Shown: positions 44,669 to 56,597 of the stretch, in pieces
How the letters are laid out: each line of letters opens with the position of its first letter
Position numbering within the stretch: position 1 is the stretch's first letter
Source: Nymphaea colorata
Lineage: Eukaryota > Streptophyta > Magnoliopsida > Nymphaeales > Nymphaeaceae
NCBI RefSeq assembly: GCF_008831285.2
Contig: NC_045140.1
Location: forward strand, 24,322,131-24,386,130
Direction of reading: 5' to 3'
Length of the DNA: 64,000 nucleotides
Position numbers and translations under genes: made by a program
The notes under the pieces: generated by a model
Database searches by the model: none
The model's input: only the letters and a program-made list of their open reading frames with translations
What the model was told of the DNA's origin: nothing

Positions 44669-47235
44669 GAGAACAAAAGACCTCGTTCACTTCCCTTCCC
44701 CGCTGCCCACGACGGCCGGCGATCGCTGACGCAAGCGCGCTCCGGGACGCAGGGAAAGAAAGTCGGGGCACGATTGAAGAGGCTCTGGGAAACGGGGACG
44801 AGGAGGAGCCCTCTGTGGCAATAAGGAGGGACTGGTGGTGGCGGGTTAATGGGTGGTGGGGCAGGGGAGTGGCGGTGGAGAAATTTCAGCAGCATCCGAA
44901 GGGAGCGCGATGATTGGCTGCCGCTTCACACGCTCTATCCACACTCCCCTCTCCGACCCATCCATCCTATCATCTTGGGCTTCCTCGATTTCCTAAGAAA
45001 CCAAAAACTACCGAACCAAGAGCATCAGATCCATCCTTCCATTATTAATGTGTTATTAATGAAGAACATTCATGTGAAACGATTCATTTCTGCATGCTAC
45101 TAAGTTCGTCAGATTTTGTAAATCACATACTGATGTTAGTAAGATGAAGGGAAAATAGTTTTTATTGACATATAAGGCACAACGCAGAGGATTTACTACT
45201 AGTAAACAGTGACTGAATCCAGCCAAAAGGAAGATTTTTGAAGAGGCTCGAATCGTTCGTTAGTATTTCCACTGCACTTCCATTTTCAGTACCGAACCCA
45301 CGTTGCCAGATTCTTGGCCACACAATGCAACGAATTTGTCTTTGAATCTTTGTATTAAAATTTGTGGTTGTTTGGCAGTAAGAACACACGTTGTGACTGT
45401 TCATTAATTTGTTCCAAATATTTTTTTTTGCAGATTTATAAAACGTTAAAACCATTGTTTCGTTAACATGCCTCAATCTTTAAAGTAGCTTTACCAAACA
45501 CTGACAAAATGTCTGTGCTGCCATAAAACAGTTAAGTTTGTTACTGTCTTATTATGGAACGACCTGTTTATCTCAAGGATGTTCTTAAGCTTCATAAACA
45601 TCATGTTTGTTGGTTTTAACTATCGCAAGTTATAATAATAGATTCATCAGTTTCCCCACAAGTTAGAAATTACTTATGGCCACATATTTCGTTAATTTTT
45701 TATTTCTTTTTTTCCATTAAAGACAAGATGATACCAAAAAGTGAAGCAGGGATACTGTGACGTGGCGAAGAAGAAGGAGAGATTTTCAGCGGGAGTGACG
45801 ATAAGGTGGGAACCACAATCTCAATCGCGCTGATTGCTTGTTTGTGATGGAGATTGCTGCCCCAGCCAAAGGCTTTCTGTCAACCACAACCTCTTGATTT
45901 TCCGGAGATGGCTATTCGCAGGCTATTAGCTCCTTTGATCACACTCAGCATTTGTGTCAATGTCGGAGCTATGCCTTCTGATGTCTTCCCAACCCCTACT
46001 GCAATTAATGGTAAACCATGTGAATATTATATTCATATATGAATCCTTATGAACGAAATAGATATTGTTGTCATAATTGGATCTACATTTCTTCATACAA
46101 AAGGCTAATATCTGGATGTCAACAAAACTATGTGGGAAACCTGATTTTAAATCAAAATTTTGTTCCAAAAGCATATTTTAAAGCCAAAACCAGGTCTAAC
46201 ATCAACATGGTTTCAGTGCACATGAATGGAAATTTATGAGAAAATATTCTGAATTCATCTTAATATACAATTATTCAACGTGTAATCTAATGGATTATGA
46301 TTCAAATTTCCTTCCTCCAACTCATCCATGTTGCTATCTACCGGTCTCAACCCGTCGTCACCTACCAACGACCACCTTATCGGGCAGTCAGCTCTTTATC
46401 GAGACTGAATGGAAGATGCCCCAAAATGTTTGTGGAAAAGCCTGACCGAAATCTTGTATCGTGATCAGCCATGGTGGCTGGCTATGCAGGTTTCTTGAAA
46501 TAATGAAGGCTGCATCTTGTTGCACACCTGCCCTCAAAACAAGGTTTATGGCCTCTTAATTGCAAAAACCCACATCAAGTTGGAGATGGCACCCTCAACA
46601 CCCACCTGTAAAAACAACTGATGGTTCTCAATTTTGTTGATCTTGCCGCAAGACGAGATTGAGAATAGCTTTGTACTTTTTAAGCTCGAATACAATTATG
46701 CAACGGTAGAAGATATAGATCATGGAGAAATCAAGAGTCGGTTAATATATGCCTTCTTGTTGCAGAAAAGGTTATCTGGATGAATTTTTAGGTACTTCTG
46801 CATGTAGAAAAATGATAACAAAACTAACGAGCAAGAGAAAGGAGAATCGATAACTGCTGCTTTCATTAGCTTAGCATGAAATGATACCAATCTGTGTGTG
46901 TTCCTATAGTACTTTGAATGGTTTTTTTAATTTCAGAAACGGAGAAATTTTTTATACAACCAGTCGTTCTCCCTTGCAATTACATGTAACAATCTCACAA
47001 GAGTTAGAAGGATTTATTTCATATGTCGTCATCTGAATGATATTTTACCATTCGCTTTTTTTAGAACCGTGGCCATGGCGACTCCACAAGATCATAGAGA
47101 TATCTTCTCGAAGAGAAACCGAGAGTTGGCCCTTACGCCATTTTTAGTGAAACGGGGCGTCCACAGGATTCTGAAGTACGTGGTCGAACGGCCATTGTCA
47201 AAACAATTGTTCTCCTAAATTTCGTATTTTTTCAG
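44669..47235. other. HEMA promoter and spacer
   Basis: The first 300 bp are GC-rich HEMA upstream sequence, with a CCAAT word on the minus strand near 44920. The rest is AT-rich. A coding-like stretch on the minus strand at about 45885-46000 (AVGVGKTSEGIAPTLTQML) runs about 40 codons to a stop, but has no recognisable family. Nothing else is supported. Confidence 0.4.
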
Positions 47236-47238
47236 TAA

Positions 47239-48375
47239 ATGGGAGTGTTTGACGGCCACAGAGAAAAAAATCATGGATTAACTACCCAGGAAAAAAGATA
47301 TTGGAATAGGGTGGAAGGTAATCTCTTTCCACCCATTCCAATTTTATGTTGTGTCTGATGGTCAGAGAAAAATTATCTAGAAATTTACTCTGTTGTCTGA
47401 TGGGCCTACAAAAAAAAACCTAGATACATGTATCACCTTGATCAAGTTATACATGACCATACTATAATCTCTTCCTTTAAATGTATCTGCGCGTGCCCTA
47501 CCTGTGTGCTTCTTTATTCATTGGCATTGCTGGCTACCTTACTACCATCTCCCTCTCCACCAGTTGTTGTCGCTGTAGCATAACCCACTTTCACATTGCT
47601 CCCATTTGTTATCTTCTGCTGGGCACCTCTTCTTTAACAACTGAGACATTCTATGGAACACTTTTAGTGCGTCATTAAGACTGCTACCTATCATATACAT
47701 AATCATTAATACATGAGAGCGAGCACAGCAAAAGAAGGCCGTGAAATATCATACAGAGAATCAATCCGTCGGATCTTAGAGAATTCTAAACTTCTTGGAC
47801 GAATACTCAGGAAAATAGATCTCACTGATCTCATAATGAGCAGGCACCTCATAGGCCGAACCCTTGGCCAGTCACTCTTCCCGATTTCACCCCTCCTGCT
47901 GCTGCACTTGTCAGATGTGTTTTAAGTTCCTGCTCCTTGCCGTAAAAAAGAGACGGGGGGGGCTCTACTTTTACCAGCTCCCAGTCCCTGACCGAGATGT
48001 GAGAAGGGAGGGCCTTGTCCGGATTCTTACCTCGCGAGAAGATATGCTAGTCCGGCGATCGCCATATGGCCGGTTGGCCGGTGACGACCACCCTCCCTTC
48101 TCCAGTTGTGAGATAGCAGAGAGAAAGGTAGATGATTCGCATGGTATAGGTTCCATGTCCGCCCACATCTCATGGTGAGGACCGCGACGGATGCATCACG
48201 ATGGAATGAAGCCCGATTGCGAGAACCGTTAAACGGCTACAGAAAATAGTTGGGCCCAAAGGAGTCGTGCTTTTTCTTCCGTTCTAATTTTTCTGATTTA
48301 TACACGTTTGATGCATACGGGAAAAAACCGGTGAAAATCCAGAACTCCCTTTTTCCTTGGGCATCAAACGGCCCC
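47239..48375. mobile_element. Possible PIF/Harbinger-like element
   Basis: The left end GGGAGTGTTTGACGGCC (from 47241) and the right end reversed GGGGCCGTTTGATGCCC are similar, and TAA occurs at 47236-47238 and 48376-48378. The ends and the TAA fit a Harbinger-type element of about 1.1 kb. The interior changes from AT-rich to a GC-rich segment at about 47860-48200 with open frames on both strands. None of these frames matches a Harbinger transposase that I recognise. The borders are uncertain by a few bases. Confidence 0.4.
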
Positions 48376-49131
48376 TAAAAGATTTACGGCATCAATCTAT
48401 GACGCCGGGAACAGACCAAGAGGGCGCTGAGTCGAAAATTTGTGAAGGATTTGACGATACGCGAGATCTGTAACCCCTTGTGGAATCCAAACGACCGGAA
48501 CGCCACTACCCACTTCAACGGTGAATGTGCCCAGAGACCAAGGCAAAAATAGCAAGCCTGACAGATCACATTGAGATTTGGCATCTAAATTCAGGATCTC
48601 CAAAAGAGCCTTGGACACCTGCTAGCACGCCTGAGCTTGAAAACTCGAGTCAGTGCATCATATTGCGCTTCCACATCGAGGCAACACCATCTCTAAACGT
48701 AGTACACAGAAAACAGACGTGGCAAAGTTCAGCAGCCACCAAGTTGAGGACTGGAATGACTGCCGACTTTGCTAGAGCTCACACAAGTCCCCGTCAACTT
48801 AACAAACAAATATCAGGGTAACTCGATCAGAAAAACAGGAGCACCACCAACTCCTCACGAAAAAGATGAGATTCATCGTCCAAGCATAAAAATAAAGACG
48901 GATGAGCACTTTCAGATCCAAAACCGGTTGAATAGATAGACTAAAGTCGGCATGGACAAAAAACATTGCAATAACAATTAAATCGGATTTGAAACAAAGC
49001 AAAAAACATCCACGAGCAAAACGGCCCTCACAGTCATCGTCCCTAGATTAGGAACGGCTTTGCTAGTAATACTAAAATGAAGCCTACCTACAAAATAGAA
49101 CATTCAAAATGCACGTCCACAAATATGGACA
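48376..49131. other. eS19 3' flank with an unassigned open frame
   Basis: The right part is probably the eS19 3' UTR. A minus-strand frame at 48397-48618 (73 codons, containing FLPWSLGTFTVEVGSGVPVV) has ordinary protein-like composition but no family that I know. It could be a gene remnant or chance. Confidence 0.3.
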
Positions 49132-49579
49132 TTACACTGTGACTGCAATTCGGCCAGCCACTTGATCAAGGTCCCGCTGTCCGCTGGATGTGATTCTCCT
49201 CCCCCTATTAAAAAAGTAGCAATAAAAAACAAATTCAGACGATTTATACTATTTGATCTTATAGGAAACTATAGGGCTTCGCTAGGCAAAAAAATATCAG
49301 TTTCTAACCCTTTTGGATCAAGCTCAATGATATTCATCTTCTCCAACTGCTGAAGAATGTGCCGAGCAATAGATCCACTGCTCTTGCAAAAGTGAGGTGG
49401 TCGAGATCCATTCCTCTTCCGTCCTCCATAGATCTTTTGGAAGCCGCCAACACCAATTCCTTGCCTGAGGTATATTTTCCTTGCCATGGATGCTAAAATC
49501 AAACAATAAGACGATCAGAACCTAATCTATTAGTATGCATAATTTGCATACTTGATATACCAGAGTTTCTGATTGCATT

Positions 49580-49636
<57 letters not shown>

Positions 49637-52027
49637 ACATACCAGCTCTAATATAATACCAATCAGGATCGTAGGGTGCAAGCTCCTTAAAAGTTGCAGT
49701 CTTTACAATATCTGTCCAGTGCGGCAACTCGACCTGGTCAAAGTAAACCAATTAATTGAGCAAGTTTTCACGTATAGAATAGTAAGCTGCTAAATATCAG
49801 CTTGATTAACAGCTTGACCACTTATGGGAAATGCATATATGAAGTTGAATGTATCCCCAAGTTCTGCAAATCCTATGGTTGAAACTTGAAACAGCACATG
49901 ATAAATCTTACTAGTAGCTTCTTGTACAAGGACTATGCAAGCTAATTAGCACCAGATCAGATAGTAATTTCGAATCAGCTGTTTTGTCAAAAGCTATGTC
50001 ACACGAGTGCGGGATGTCGGTGCCGGAGTGGCACATCCCAAAAAATTTAGGTGCGGCAGTGCGGCGAAGGTATTTTATTATTATTATTATTATTATTAAT
50101 TTATTATATATATAACAGAATAAGCATGTATATATTATTATTACAATTTAGTTATTAATATATATAACATACTTGCATAATTGTATAGCATAGGAAAATA
50201 TCAGAACAACATATATTATATATAATATATTATATATAGTAATTTAGTAATATGTCATACTAACAGTCCAACATAAAACATAAAAAATAGATAGAATCAT
50301 AGAAGCAGAAATTCAAAATTTGAAATTCAAACTTCAAAATAACAACACTAATCGCAGCTGGTCGGCTGCATAATGCATATATAAAAATGCTTATATTATA
50401 TCTTATAAGTTTATAACATGACAATATATCACCATATCAGTTGCAAAGTATATATGCACGGCTGCATATGTACACAACTGACAATATATATTTGTTAGCT
50501 GAACTTTAAAATTTTTATAGTAGATTCAAGAACAACTGAGCAAGTATCTAAAATAAAATGCTAAAATGTATACAACAATAATACCAAAAATGGGACACAT
50601 TTAGACCGGCCGCGGGTTGACCGCACCCGGCTCAAGTTTGACGCGAGTCCGGTGGATGTCAGAAATGGACAAATATAGTCTGGTGCAGTTGACCGCATCT
50701 GACTCACGTTGACTAGGCTCGGGTGCGAGTCGGAGCCGCACCCATGCTGGGTGGGCACCCGACTGAACGCGACTCGGAAGCGGCAGTAAAATAGAAGAGT
50801 CTGTGTGACTTAGGTCAAAAGAATCACACTACCAAGACCATCGGCGTCGTTCGTAAAGCATCAATTTGAATTCAGATACATCCAAGCTTATGCACTTCAG
50901 GCCAAATTTTACAGGATCAAAAGGTTACTTTGTATGACCTGAAGAGGCCTGTGATGTTCCGCTCCAGTATTGGGATGATTCAGTTCAATCACTTATTCCG
51001 AGTTAAGATGTACATGAGAACAAGTGATGACTGTAGATTTGTGAACAGCAGTTCAGTTGTTAAACACAGAGGATATCATAGAACAACAGATTAAGCGGTG
51101 AAATTTGGAATTCTCACACAGACCTCATTCAGCTGGACCACCATGTGTAGAATTCTGAACAGGGGCATGTAGGAACTTCCATGTGATGTAGCCTTTGAAG
51201 CTTTCACATTTTCATTCCAGTGCATATACATCTAGTTCGAACAGCTGAGTTGAGTCCAAGTAAAAATATAACTCGACACTCAACCAACTTCAGAAATTCT
51301 TTAACCAACGGCTGAACCTTAGTATATTCCAAACAAATAGAAAGCACCAAAAAGTTCTTGCAGTATTAACAAATTCTGAATGTCCCAACTTTCTAAGATA
51401 GGCATTTCAAGATAATCGTTGAAGTTCATTCAATGAAAACACTCATCAAATCTCACAAGGATTAGATCTCCATCAGCAGCACAAATAATTCAAAAAGTTA
51501 GTTGAACCATGAGCAAGCCGAAAAGGAGAACATGAAGGCCTTCCTGCTACTCAAATACATCAAGGAACCCTACATCCTCGTTCCGCTAGGGAACTGAACG
51601 CGAAACCTCCGCCGGTTTCGGGTTCAGGAAGCTATTCAACCATCCATCTCTGGCTCAACAATGACCTCTTAATTCCAGGCGATGCAAATACATCTTACCG
51701 AAATGCAGGGAAAAAAAACAATGTCCAACGGATCTGAAGAGGCACCTTCCAGACCGTGAAAATGCAGACACCTCCAAAGATCAACAAGTAATCACATCAA
51801 ACAACAGAATTGAATGTCCTTGAGAATGAATCATGGCAGATGAATCCAACGACGATATCAAACAACAGACTAGCAATCCAAGCATAAGACTGATGAGCAT
51901 TCTTTCGTCAGATGGCAAAGGCCAAAAGGGGCAGACGCGATACCTTGCCAGAGCGCTTCAGGTGGGAGGCGTACGCCGTAACGAAGTCATGAGGGGAGAC
52001 ATCCTTCACCGTCCTCGCCGTCGCCAT
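49132..52027 (-). CDS. RPS19: 40S ribosomal protein eS19
   Basis: Component of the small ribosomal subunit head, needed for 18S rRNA maturation. Exons in gene order: 51944-52027, 49643-49733, 49309-49492, 49132-49204; phases agree and give 143 residues, exactly the length of Arabidopsis eS19. The sequence runs [16 protein letters not shown], then [34 protein letters not shown] and [16 protein letters not shown]. The C-terminus is AVTV, where I recall AAEI in Arabidopsis. An in-frame upstream ATG at 52159 would add 44 poorly conserved residues including a long ER run encoded by the leader GA repeat; I reject it as the start. Intron 1 (2.2 kb) holds a hAT-like element, and intron 2 holds a GT/GA microsatellite. 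Confidence 0.96.
49585..49636. repeat. Compound (GT)n(GA)n microsatellite in eS19 intron 2
   Basis: A GT run to 49620 is followed directly by a GA run to about 49636. It lies just inside the 5' end of intron 2 (the donor is at 49641-49642). Confidence 0.95.
49994..50813. mobile_element. hAT-like non-autonomous element in eS19 intron 1
   Basis: An 820-bp element is flanked by an exact 8-bp duplication GTCAAAAG (49986-49993 and 50814-50821). The left end is CTATGTCACAC and the right end reversed is CTAAGTCACAC. Next to the left end are GTGCCGGAGTGGCAC and GGTGCGGCAGTGCGG. Near the right are GTTGACCGCACC-type repeats in both orientations. The middle is AT-rich (about 50070-50560). It has no open frame of note. 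Both subterminal regions match the relic at 21720-23216. Confidence 0.88.
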
Positions 52028-52065
52028 GATTGCTCCTGATGCCGCTGCCGTTGCTCCGGCAGAAC

Positions 52066-52097
<32 letters not shown>

Positions 52098-52098
52098 G
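52066..52098. repeat. CT run in the eS19 leader (GA on the coding strand)
   Basis: The uninterrupted pyrimidine tract lies 40-70 bp upstream of the eS19 start codon. GA-rich leaders are common in plant housekeeping genes. Confidence 0.85.
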
Positions 52099-52129
52099 TG
52101 TCCGCCGGATACCCTTCCTCCTTCCTCGC

Positions 52130-52137
52130 TAGGGTTT
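52130..52137 (-). promoter_or_regulatory. Telo-box of the eS19 gene
   Basis: AAACCCTA is read on the minus strand, about 105 bp upstream of the start codon. Telo-boxes are well known near the transcription start of plant ribosomal-protein genes and support their coordinated expression in dividing cells. I did not find a clear site II (TGGGCY) partner. Confidence 0.6.
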
Positions 52138-52326
52138 TGCGATGGTAATGTGCCGTCATCCCACAAAAATACCAGAAAAGGCCTTGACTGTTCGATAGTG
52201 ACGAAATTAGCCTTTGACATGCAAGGTTTTGGTGCCTCTAGATCGGACTGGACCGACCTTTCAATTGTTAATCCAAAGCGAATCCTATGTGATCCGATTC
52301 GAATTTGGGTTTTTGGGTTAGAGGAG
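52138..52326. other. eS19 upstream region
   Basis: Proximal promoter of the minus-strand eS19 gene. No TATA box was identified. Confidence 0.4.
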
Positions 52327-52826
52327 GGCTGCACACAAGCCGAGTCCAGCCCGCCCGAGGTTGGTCAGTTCGAGCTTGACTCGTCTCAAAAAAATTGAGC
52401 TCGAGTTCGGCTCAAACTCTAGTCGAGCTCTTTATAGCAAGCTTGAGCTCGACTCGACTACACAAAATCGAGCTTGAAGTCGACTTGTTTAACCCATTTA
52501 ACTTGTTTAGGCAATATTTTAACTCGTGTAAGTATTAACTCGTGTAAGCGTTAACTCATGTAACTCGTTTAACTTGAGGTAACTTGTGCAAATTTGTTTC
52601 CATCTTAAAAGTTAAAACCAATGAATCGGTTTTGGTAGTATTATATAGAGTATCAGTTTGCGAGTATAAACGAGTCAAGTTCCTGAAACTCGAATTCGAC
52701 TCATTTATCATTTTGAATATCTTTATAAGCTTGAACTTGACTCGTTTATAAACGAGTCGAGCACGAGCCGAGTTTTTTCTCGCGAGTTCGAGTTGAGCCC
52801 AAGTTGGCTCGTCTCGTTGTGCAGCC
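52327..52826. mobile_element. Foldback element rich in CTCGAG words
   Basis: A 500-bp stretch has inverted ends: GGCTGCACACAAGCCGAG on the left, GGCTGCACAACGAGACGAGC reversed on the right. The interior is dense in GAGCTCGAG, ACTCGTTTA and TCGAGTC words in both orientations, so the strands can fold on themselves. I saw no clean target duplication. It is non-coding and probably a MITE of hAT or Mutator type. Confidence 0.6.
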
Positions 52827-53378
52827 GTAGGTCGGAAGGGATCAATGAATCATACAAACGACCATTTCGTATCGTATACAAAATTTATCAACTCGTTTAC
52901 GCAACAAAAATTGTCACAAGTATACAAGTTCAAATGCGATAGTGACAGTATCCCGAAGCACCGAAAGCAGATCTTGTATCTTAAAAAAACAAAGAGTTAA
53001 GTGGGAAGTTTGACCTCCCCTTTGAACGGTAAGATCAAATTCTTGATGCTCACCTGAAAAAATACATATAAATTTGAACTGGAAGATTTCAATTAACACA
53101 CTAACAACCCATAACTCCCATGGACCTAGTGATGGTCGAGAACGCCAAATTCCTAGCAACAATGCAAATGGCGTACAAGCTCCAGGAACGACTCGAAAAT
53201 GTCAATGCCTACTTACTCAAGGTCATCCATCGAGGAACCAAACCATGGTATGTCACCTTTCACTTGATCTTCTTCCAAATATGGAGCATTAACTTGAGTA
53301 TCACCTCGTCCACTTTGCCGCTGCCATGGCAGCCTTCTTTTTTCCTTCTATGGTGCACCTCTTGTGCAGGGATCCCAA
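52827..53378. other. Spacer
   Basis: A plus-strand frame from 53120 (MVENAKFLATMQMAYKLQE) has a helical look for about 40 codons but no recognisable family and no supporting splice structure. Nothing else is seen. Confidence 0.35.
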
Positions 53379-53719
53379 GTAGAACTGTTGATGAGCCGAA
53401 TTTGAGCCAAATTACGCCAGCTCAAACTTTGCTCGAGCAATTTGAGCTCCGCTCAGCTAAGCTTGAGCCACAATTTGGCTGGATCTTAGCCAAGCCATGT
53501 ATAAAAAATTATGAAATTATGGTTTAGTATGGAGTGAGATGTTTGTGTGTGTGAATTTAATCGAGTTTAACCGAGTCGAGTCCGCTAGCTCAAGCTCAAC
53601 TCATTAGATTAAACAACTTCATTTTTTCATTCGAACTCCACTCGTTTATTGAAGAATCGAGTTTGAGTCGAATTTTACCAGGCAATTTGAGAAGGCTCAG
53701 GCTTGTTGAACAGCTCTAG
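53379..53719. mobile_element. MITE related to the CTCGAG-rich elements
   Basis: An element of about 341 bp has inverted ends TAGAACTGTTGATGAGCC (left) and TAGAGCTGTTCAACAAGCC (right, reversed). TCCCAA occurs just outside both ends (53373-53378 and 53720-53725), probably part of an 8-bp duplication. The interior carries GAGCTCCGCTCAGC and CGAGTTTGAGTCG words. It is non-coding. Confidence 0.65.
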
Positions 53720-53725
53720 TCCCAA

Positions 53726-54790
53726 TAGAATAGATGCCCACCATGGCGAACAGAAAAATTCAATACCCATCATGCCGAACAGAAAAAATCCACACTCTGC
53801 AGATATATGAAGATATATAAAACCTTTGAGGGTTTTGCCGAACACGTTTATTTCACATTAAACAAAAAATGAGCATATCATAGTGAAAGAGACTTCAACT
53901 ATGACAAAAGCTTACTTTTCTGCTCCTCTCGGTTTCTCCTCCCATGAATCCACCGGGTGCAAATAGTGGAAAAGAATGACATGCTAAAGAAAACCGTAAC
54001 TTGGACCCGAGCAAATGAAACTATTCTCTCCAAAAGGAATCGATAAACACTCGATCCCTGTGACTATGGAACTTTGTGGCTTTTCTAAACGCTCGAAAAA
54101 GTATGTCTCTACAGTTTGAGCAGTGTAGAGATGAGTACACATGATAAAATGTCCTTACTAGCATTACAAATCTTCCTTCGGACTTGCCAATTTATCTATA
54201 GGATCCATTGACATATCCTACCAAATCAAGTCAGGAAAAAGCAACGGCTGTAGATGACCATGATTTTTCATCGGTCCATAGTTATTTTTTTGACAAGCAA
54301 ATGTATGTTGGAATTGCCTTAAGGAACATAGCGCAATCAGGTGGTAAGGCAGCTAGCTCATACTTAAGGGATTTGAGGTTTGAATTCAGTGGTCATTGTC
54401 ACTGCCTGGTGTGTTCATTCTCTGGCTACAAATAGTGGCAAGTGCGACACCCAGATTGAATGATACATGTATTGTATGTCTACTCAGACCTCGAAAGAAG
54501 CAAAAATTTTGGAGGCTTAAGGGTGTGACTTTGTAGGTTTATGTTGATGGTGATTTCTTGAAAGTAAACATTAAAATTCAGACATAAGCTTTTTTGGTTT
54601 GTGTGTGCATATTCCTGACCACCAGAGGTGGTTGATTGAGGTTGAAAGTAAACATTAAAAAAAAAAATGCATGTTCGGACATGCTGTCATGCTTTGTTAG
54701 ACAAGAATCTTTGACAATAATAGGTGTATCATAAGCATGACAAAAAACATGTTTTTTATAAAATAAAATGTCGCTCTCTACTTCATGACG
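53726..54790. other. Spacer
   Basis: AT-rich. A stretch at about 54330-54400 has loose tRNA box A/box B spacing (GGTGGTAAGGCAGC, then GAGGTTTGAATTC) and may be a SINE remnant; it cannot be folded into a tRNA. No gene is supported. Confidence 0.35.
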
Positions 54791-54819
54791 AGGACAGATA
54801 TTAGAGAGTTTTGGTAAGT

Positions 54820-55440
54820 GTCGGTTGGAACCCGGTATGTAGGCAGAAGTGTGGTACTCCTCTACTATTTTCTGTCACCGACACAATTTGGACTTGAAAA
54901 GACACGCTGACATTACTCCAAACTTTGATAACTTGGAAAGGGTTCACACACACACATAATTCGTCAAATAATTCTTCTGTCGTTGGCACAAGAAACCTGT
55001 TTTGATGAAAATAGCATTTAAGGCTCTGCAATCAACCAAAAGGTTGCCGTTTACATACTTTTTACAACCAATAGTACCTGCAGACGAGCATGGACTTGCA
55101 CTTGGCTGTATAATATCAGTTTCAAGCACTTCCTTAACAAACTTGAACATTTCTATTCTCTACAAGTTGGTATATCTTTAGAGCCTTACATTGCATGGTT
55201 TAGCTTCAAGTGTGAGAGGAATAAGATGGTCCCAAGGGAATCCCGGAAGCCGATTAATTGGTGTATCAAATATAACATACCGAGCAAGCAACTTCTGTGA
55301 TTCTACTGAAAGAGTTGCGATCTCCTTGTCTTCCATTAGGACTAAGATGGTTTCACTCTTTTTCTAATAATGCAAACCATTTTGAAACCGTGGTATTCTC
55401 GTCGGACACATCACGACAGTAGTGGTATCTCCATACCTTA
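54820..55440 (-). mobile_element. Ty3/gypsy reverse-transcriptase fossil
   Basis: A fragment of a gypsy polyprotein covers the start of the reverse transcriptase: ETDIIQPSASPCSS and VDCRALNAIF match the family segments around GIIxPSxSPxSSP and VDYRALN, with polyprotein-like sequence just before it. No LTRs, gag or integrase are visible nearby. It has several breaks and is an old, isolated piece. Confidence 0.7.
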
Positions 55441-56597
55441 AGCTCATGTTAATCATTAAATTATTTTTCCATTTGTTAATGGATTTTTTAGATTAAGAAC
55501 GCTTCTTTTAGTGGATCTGATTCATAAACGATTTTATTTTCCAGTTTGATTCACCTTAACTGGTAAGGAGACCATATGAGAGAGAGAGATGCATGACTGC
55601 AGTTAGAGAAATGGTGGAGGCACATGTGGGCTGGTGTTGGCAATTGACTATAACAGTCCATGAAAATGAAATTTTTGTTGGTTATATATCTTCATCTCTA
55701 TAATTTTTACTTATTTATGTATGGGAGCCCCTTTTTAACATTTACAGTGCAGCCAGAAACTTCTAGCTCCGCCACTGTTAGAGTGGAGGCTGAACCCCAC
55801 CGTTTATGAAAGCAGATAGCTTAGGAGTGTATACCGCTGTTAGAATTGAAAGAACATTTCACTTTTTTTCTATTGACCACAGACAAACTAAGAAAAATGA
55901 CGAAAGGATGACACGGTTAGTTGCACCGTCCACTTTTAGTTGGACACACTCACGGCTCTGCAAATCCAATCGAGAGAGATCGAGAGGGAGAGAAAGAGAA
56001 CACTTCATCTTTCCAATAACTTATAAATCTTATTGCCAGATGTCCACACAGCACTGAAGAGAAACGCAAGGAAAAGGACCAGAACAGCAGTGCCGTGGGG
56101 CCTCTGCACAGCAGAGAGGAAGGACGCGCTGCCAACTACCACCGTTCCACACACTCCGAGCAACTGTGCTTGCCAACTCCAAACACACAACCACCCACGA
56201 GCAGTAAAGTAGATGGGAGAAAATGAATGGGCAGTGACTGATGACAGAGCCTTCCAAGTCCCAACAATTCCATGGATGCATTCATCATCCCTACCCCCCA
56301 CTAGACTTTGAACAACAACTAAAAAAGGCAAAAAAGAAAAACAAACAAAGTAGGTGGCAACTCCAATGCCCTCGTTTTGCTACAGTAAAAAGAGAAGCCA
56401 AAATCATGAGCCTTTTCATTGATAAAGGATGCTAACTGCTTCACTAGCAAACTTCCTCGGGATGAAGTTCTTGAATTATGAAGCCAACAGAAGCACGTTC
56501 TGAAGGATTTATTACTGCTACCATAGAGTCATTTACATATCCATGAGATCAACTAGTAAGTTAACCTTCTGTGGCAGGAAGGAGGGTGTGAACCCTC
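55441..56597. other. Spacer and CCR 3' UTR
   Basis: The last 100-150 bp are probably the CCR 3' UTR. A minus-strand frame at 56005-56331 encodes a hydrophobic C-terminal segment, but it has no known family and a competing frame overlaps it, so I do not call it a gene. Confidence 0.4.

Noticed and set aside
52028-52159. N-terminal extension of eS19 from the upstream ATG
   Set aside because: It would translate the GA leader into an Arg-Glu run. The downstream ATG gives the conserved start and exact family length.
56005-56331. Hydrophobic minus-strand open frame
   Set aside because: No recognised family, an overlapping frame of similar length, and a position just beyond the CCR 3' UTR; probably chance.
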